From Anaerolineae bacterium (GTDB taxonomy: Bacteria > Chloroflexota > Anaerolineae > Aggregatilineales > Aggregatilineaceae), in contig JAGPFT010000088.1 in NCBI GenBank assembly GCA_018056405.1, positions 1-8,824 of the forward strand: a stretch of DNA of 8,824 bases, written 5' to 3'. The position numbers and the translations under genes were made by a program. Positions 5,800 to 8,824 of the stretch are shown here, in pieces. The notes beneath the pieces are model-generated. The model was not told the DNA's origin. It was given only the letters and a program-made list of their open reading frames with translations, and made no database searches. Within the stretch, counting starts at the first letter, position 1; each line of letters starts with the position of its first letter.

Positions 5800-6100
5800 A
5801 ACCCCACCCTGTCGCCCCTCCCCGCTGGCAGTTCAGGGGCGGACAGGCGTTGAAATCGGCTGATAGTCTGAGGCAAGCCTTCACTTTACCTCACCCCCGC
5901 TCGGCGCTGGCGCGCCTCGCCGCCCCCTCTCCGTCAACGGAGAGGGGGAAGAGCCGAGCGTAGCGAGGCCAGGGGGTGAGGTTGATCGGTCGCCCTCTCA
6001 ATGCTTCTCACGCTGCTGTCCGCCCCTGAACCACTGTCAGGGAGGGACAGGCTTCTCCTCTTTCCCTGCCAGCGGGGAAAGAGGCCGGGAGATAGGGGTC
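5800..6100. repeat. Element-1-like host sequence split by copy D
   Basis: The flanks of copy D, ACCCCACCCT...CCCCTCCCCGCTGGCAG on the left and GGGAGGGACAGGCTT...GCCGGGAGATAGGGGT on the right, align in order with the two halves of the element at 303-452 (CCCCACCCTAAAT...CGCCAGCAG, then GGAGGGACTTGAGC...GGGGGGATAGGGGTT). Copy D therefore appears to sit inside the loop of a second copy of that element. A clean target duplication is not obvious. Together with 5740-5799 this fills the 386-bp gap between permease and ATPase genes; no coding signal is seen there. Confidence 0.55.
5832..6030. repeat. Nested palindromic element, copy D (inverted relative to copy A)
   Basis: The outer termini are the perfect 15-bp pair TTCAGGGGCGGACAG (5832-5846) and CTGTCCGCCCCTGAA (6016-6030). 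The inner module runs from TTTACCTCACCCCC (5885) to GGGGGTGAGG (5972-5981). The reverse complement of copy D matches copy A through both flanks and both inner arms, for example CAGACTATCAGCCGAT and CATTGAGAGGGCG segments in each. Its core is a CCCCCTCTCCGT/ACGGAGAGGGGG palindrome in place of A's AGACTTC palindrome. Confidence 0.85.
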
Positions 6101-6119
6101 GAAAAGTGCATGGCATACT

Positions 6120-7244
6120 CTAGCCGGAAACCGAGGGCCGCGCGCTGCTTCGTCGCAGGATGACCCAGGCAACAACTGGCGCGCCGATCAGCGCCGTGAC
6201 CGCGTTGAGCGGCAGCACAGTCTGCGTGCCCGGCGTCTGGGCGATGATGTCGGCGACGAGCGCCAGCAGCGCGCCCAGCAGCGCGCAGGCGGGCAGCAGC
6301 AGCCGGTGATCGGACGAGCGGAACAGGTTGCGCGCCAGGTGCGGCACGGCGATGCCCAGGAAGCCAATCGGCCCGCAGAAGGCGGTCACTGCGCCGGCCA
6401 GCACGGCGGCGCTGAGGATGATCGCCAGGCGGGCGCGACGCACGTTGAGGCCCATCGTCTGGGCATACGTTTCGCCGAGCAGCAGCGCATTGAGCGGCTT
6501 GGCCAGGGCCATGGCCACGGCCAGGGCCAGCAGCACCACCGGGGCCAGGGCGTGAAGCTGGCTCCACGTCACCCCGCCGAAGCTGCCGAACGTCCAGTTG
6601 ATGTACGCCTGGATGCGCTCGGCGATGCTGAAGTAGAGCAGCAGGCTGACCAGCGCGGAGGTGGCGTAGCCGACCATCAGCCCCATGATCAGCAAGGTCG
6701 TCGTGCTGGACACGCGCCGGGCGACGAGCAGCATCAGCCCCAGCACTAGCCCGGCCCCCAGGCTGGCAGCCAGCGTCAGCCCGAAGTTGCCCAGCAGCCC
6801 CAGCCCGGCCAGCATCGAGGTCGCCGAGACGCCAGCCACGCCCACCGACAGCACGACCAGGGCCACGCCCAGGCTCGCCCCGGAATTGATGCCCAGCACG
6901 AACGGGTCGGCCAGCGGGTTGCGGAAGAGCGTCTGCATTTGCAGCCCGGCGACGGCCAGGGCTGCCCCGGCCAGCGTCGCCGTGATCGCCTTGGGCAGGC
7001 GGAACTTGAGCACAATCGTCGTCCACGTCGGGCGCGCCGGCTCCTCGCCCACGAGAATCCTGGCGATGTCGCGCAGCGGAATCTCCACCGAGCCGAGCGT
7101 CAGGCTGAGCAGAAAGACTCCGACCAGCGCCAGCAGCAGGCCCAACAGCACAAAGCGGCGCACACCCAATCGCGGCCAGTCGGCGGAGCGCGCGACGGGG
7201 CCAGGGGGTGCCTGAGGGATGGGGCGTAGGGTGATCTCGGCCAT
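6120..7244 (-). CDS. FecCD/BtuC-family ABC transporter permease
   Basis: The 374-residue inner-membrane permease of a B12/haem/siderophore importer would form a dimer with the ATPase at 4714-5733. After a polar 30-residue N-terminus there is a first membrane segment (about 31-51). Then come family motifs: RLPK (82-85), LAGAALAVAG, Q-T-L-F-RNPLADP (104-114), VLGINSGASLG, the GPIGFLGIAVPHLAR loop (291-305) that contacts the ATPase, and LPLNAVTALIGAPV near the end. About ten hydrophobic segments are apparent, as usual for BtuC. ATG at 7244 has AAAGGAA (7251-7257) 6 nt upstream. An in-frame extension to 7364 would translate repeat DNA and is rejected. The gene is second in the minus-strand importer cluster, 358 bp after the binding-protein gene, with heptamer and tandem repeats in the gap. 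Confidence 0.93.
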   Translation of the reverse strand: MAEITLRPIPQAPPGPVARSADWPRLGVRRFVLLGLLLALVGVFLLSLTLGSVEIPLRDIARILVGEEPARPTWTTIVLKFRLPKAITATLAGAALAVAGLQMQTLFRNPLADPFVLGINSGASLGVALVVLSVGVAGVSATSMLAGLGLLGNFGLTLAASLGAGLVLGLMLLVARRVSSTTTLLIMGLMVGYATSALVSLLLYFSIAERIQAYINWTFGSFGGVTWSQLHALAPVVLLALAVAMALAKPLNALLLGETYAQTMGLNVRRARLAIILSAAVLAGAVTAFCGPIGFLGIAVPHLARNLFRSSDHRLLLPACALLGALLALVADIIAQTPGTQTVLPLNAVTALIGAPVVAWVILRRSSARPSVSG

Positions 7245-7257
7245 CAGACGTTCCTTT

Positions 7258-7278
7258 GGGAGTCGGGAGTAGTGAATT
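7258..7278. repeat. Heptamer units abutting the permease ribosome site
   Basis: GGGAGTC, GGGAGTA and GTGAATT form three period-7 units directly next to the AAAGGAA ribosome site of the permease gene. They share GAGTCGGGA with the opposite-strand reading of the array at 7580-7607, so the two arrays bracket the spacer as an imperfect inverted pair. Confidence 0.55.
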
Positions 7279-7298
7279 GGTTCTGGTCTGGGCGGGAA

Positions 7299-7424
7299 GC
7301 CCCTCCCCCTGGCCCCCTCCCCGGCAAAGCCAGAGAGGGGGAAAGCGCCACGTCCGGCGGCCAAAGTCCCCCTCTCTAGCTCGGCTGGAGAGAGGGATTT
7401 AGGGGGTGAGGCTTCTCTACTCCC
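7299..7424. repeat. 126-bp direct repeat, first copy
   Basis: It is almost identical to 7460-7585 with no gaps; I see two mismatches (A/G near 7330 and G/A near 7396). It begins GCCCCTCCCCCTGGCCCC and ends GGCTTCTCTACTCCC. Inside are two hairpins formed by CCCCCTC/GAGGGGG (around 7314-7342) and CCCTCTC/GAGAGGG (around 7369-7396). It is related in style to copies A-D but not the same module. Confidence 0.9.
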
Positions 7425-7459
7425 CTGCGCACTAGGTTAAGGCCTCCAGAGGGGCGAAC

Positions 7460-7585
7460 GCCCCTCCCCCTGGCCCCCTCCCCGGCAAAGCCAGAGAGGG
7501 GGAAAGCGCCGCGTCCGGCGGCCAAAGTCCCCCTCTCTAGCTCGGCTGGAGAGAGAGATTTAGGGGGTGAGGCTTCTCTACTCCC
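7460..7585. repeat. 126-bp direct repeat, second copy
   Basis: This is the second unit of the direct duplication, offset 161 bp from the first. The 35-bp linker (7425-7459) is not obviously repeated. The 3' end runs into the heptamer array at 7580-7607. The pair fills most of the spacer between the binding-protein and permease genes and would place four hairpins in their shared transcript. Confidence 0.9.
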
Positions 7586-7607
7586 TATTCCCGACTCTCG
7601 ACTCACT
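7580..7607. repeat. Heptamer array overlapping the binding-protein stop codon
   Basis: ACTCCCT, ATTCCCG, ACTCTCG and ACTCACT form four period-7 units. Read on the minus strand the array begins at the TGA stop of the binding-protein gene (7603-7605), as the array at 238 begins at the stop of the MvhD gene. Confidence 0.6.
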
Positions 7608-8824
7608 TCAACTGGCGATAGAACATCATCTCGTGATCGGGCAGCAACTCCGGGTGGAAGATGGCCACCAGGTCGGCCAGAATCCAATCCGGGTGGGCGA
7701 TGCCGCCCTCGTAGTAGTAATTGCCGCCGAAGTCGTTCAGGTACAGGTTGTTGCTCCATACAGTGCCGTTCTGCACGGCGGCGAACTCGGCGAAGCGCTC
7801 GTCGGTGTTCAGCATGTCGGCCTTGCTCAGCCAGTAACCGCCCGCATTGACCCAGAAATCGGCATCGGCGGCGCGTTCCAGCACCGCCTCAAAGCTGAGC
7901 GTCAGGCTGCCGCTGGACTCGTCATCTGCCCACAGGTAATCCGCGCCCGCGTCGGCCAGCAGGCGGGCGGTGTAGCTGCCGCCGCCGGCCATGTACCAGG
8001 TGCCCTGCCAGGGCGCGTCCAAAAAGACAGTCGGGCGCTCCTCTACCGCAGCAGCCCGAGACGCCAGTGCCTGGTAATCCTCGACGATATTGTCGAACAC
8101 GTCGTCGGCCTGTTCCTCGGCGTTGAAGAACAGGGCGACGAACTTGACCCATTCGGCGCGGCCCAGTGGCGTCCGCTCCATGAGGTCGCCCGTCAGCACC
8201 ACGGGCAGCCCGGCAGCGATCAGAGCCGGGTGCGCGTCGTACTCGGCCAGGCCAGAGCCGGAAGTGAGGATCAGGCTCGGCTCCAGGTCGAGCACCGTCT
8301 CCACACTGACGCCCATTCCCTCGCCTATTTCGGTCATCTGGCCCGCTTCGATACGGGCGCGCACTTCTGGCGAGGTCACGTAGTCGAACTCGTCATGGCC
8401 GACCAGATGATCGAGCAGGCCCAGATCAACGACGAACGGCAGGTAGGTGGTAGCCATCGTCACCAGCGACGCCGCCGGCACCTCGATCACCGCGTCGGTG
8501 TCCACGCCCTCCGGCGCAGGCGTGCCGCACTGCACCAGGACGTAGCGCACCGGCTCGGAGCCAGGCCACGTCTCATTGATGGAGACCACTTTGTAGTGGG
8601 CGAAATACTCGACGGAGAAGTTCTCGGCGTACTCGACGGTGACCTTCTGCGGGAAGTAGTCGGCGGCGGGATCATAGCTCTCGACGCAGCCAGCGGTGAG
8701 GTTGGTCTGCGGCTCCTGGGCGGCGACCGGCGTAAAGGCGGCGGCCAGGCCCAGAACCAGCAGGATACTCAGAGACCTTGTGAGAAATCGTCTCCCCCCT
8801 CCCCAAACCCCTTCCCCACAAAGA
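7603..8824 (-). CDS. ABC transporter substrate-binding protein (periplasmic BtuF/FecB/TroA-like), 5' end unresolved
   Basis: This would be the extracytoplasmic binding protein of the importer. Its ligand is probably a corrinoid, haem or ferric siderophore. The frame reads back from the stop at 7603 to the window edge without a break. A signal peptide is visible at about 8796-8720: RRFLTRSLSILLVLGLAA, then AFTPVAAQEP, with likely cleavage after VAA. Then comes C-V-E-S-Y-D-P (Cys at 8686-8688), DYFPQKVTVEYAENFSVEY, the first lobe with TYLPFVVDLGLLDHLVG, LEPSLILTSG and the second lobe to the end (HPDWILADLVAIFHPELL), matching Peripla_BP_2. A GTG at 8589 would drop the signal peptide and is rejected. 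No ATG, GTG or TTG occurs in frame before the signal peptide within the window, so the true start is outside the window, non-standard, or hidden by an error in the G-run at 8794-8804. Confidence 0.88.
   Translation of the reverse strand, partial: LCGEGVWGGGRRFLTRSLSILLVLGLAAAFTPVAAQEPQTNLTAGCVESYDPAADYFPQKVTVEYAENFSVEYFAHYKVVSINETWPGSEPVRYVLVQCGTPAPEGVDTDAVIEVPAASLVTMATTYLPFVVDLGLLDHLVGHDEFDYVTSPEVRARIEAGQMTEIGEGMGVSVETVLDLEPSLILTSGSGLAEYDAHPALIAAGLPVVLTGDLMERTPLGRAEWVKFVALFFNAEEQADDVFDNIVEDYQALASRAAAVEERPTVFLDAPWQGTWYMAGGGSYTARLLADAGADYLWADDESSGSLTLSFEAVLERAADADFWVNAGGYWLSKADMLNTDERFAEFAAVQNGTVWSNNLYLNDFGGNYYYEGGIAHPDWILADLVAIFHPELLPDHEMMFYRQLK

Noticed and set aside
7245..7759. Minus-strand frames that translate the 126-bp repeats (shared PLSGFAGEGARGRG peptide)
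   Set aside because: The shared peptide is only a by-product of the DNA duplication; neither frame has a domain or a ribosome site, and the true permease start is at 7244.
8590..8824. Cobalamin riboswitch upstream of the importer
   Set aside because: The region within the window is coding for the signal peptide and early protein; no B12-box or riboswitch-like fold is visible. Sequence beyond 8824 cannot be judged.

Overview
The window is GC-rich DNA that looks chromosomal and bacterial. It carries six protein genes, and nearly every spacer between them is filled with palindromic, nested or tandem repeats. Gene content (MvhD-type electron-transfer protein, UroD-like methyltransferase-family proteins, GHMP sugar kinase, B12/siderophore-type ABC importer) and the repeat style suggest a Chloroflexota bacterium, possibly Anaerolineae-like. 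That assignment is an inference from style, not from a marker gene.

Layout. (1) Positions 1-239, plus strand: the 3' end of a hydrogenase iron-sulfur (MvhD/FlpD) protein. It has an in-frame TGA exactly where the family has a conserved cysteine, followed by a SECIS-like hairpin, so it is probably a selenoprotein. (2) Positions 240-900: gene-free, built of heptamer arrays and nested inverted-repeat elements. (3) Positions 901-4396, plus strand: two diverged UroD-like paralogues and a galactokinase-family kinase. The second paralogue and the kinase overlap by 10 bp, so these two at least are co-translated. (4) Positions 4397-4713: convergent spacer with palindromes, the likely bidirectional transcription end. 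(5) Positions 4714-8824, minus strand: a FecCD/BtuCDF-type ABC importer read as binding protein, permease, ATPase. The three genes are in operon order but separated by 358 and 386 bp of repeats.

How the genes may work together. The importer is of the class that takes up corrinoids, haem or ferric siderophores. UroD-like proteins of the MtaA/CmuA type often work with corrinoids, so corrinoid import is attractive, but neither UroD-like protein has the zinc-binding His-x-Cys of MtaA and no corrinoid protein or cobalamin riboswitch is visible. The kinase beside them hints at sugar-derived substrates. The selenoprotein-like MvhD fragment points to anaerobic, flavin-based electron transfer with an HdrA partner outside the window.

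Main points of interest: the probable selenocysteine codon with its hairpin; a roughly 200-bp nested palindromic element present twice in opposite orientation with a swapped core; heptamer arrays that mark both ends of two intergenic cassettes; and a substituted sugar-binding residue in the kinase.
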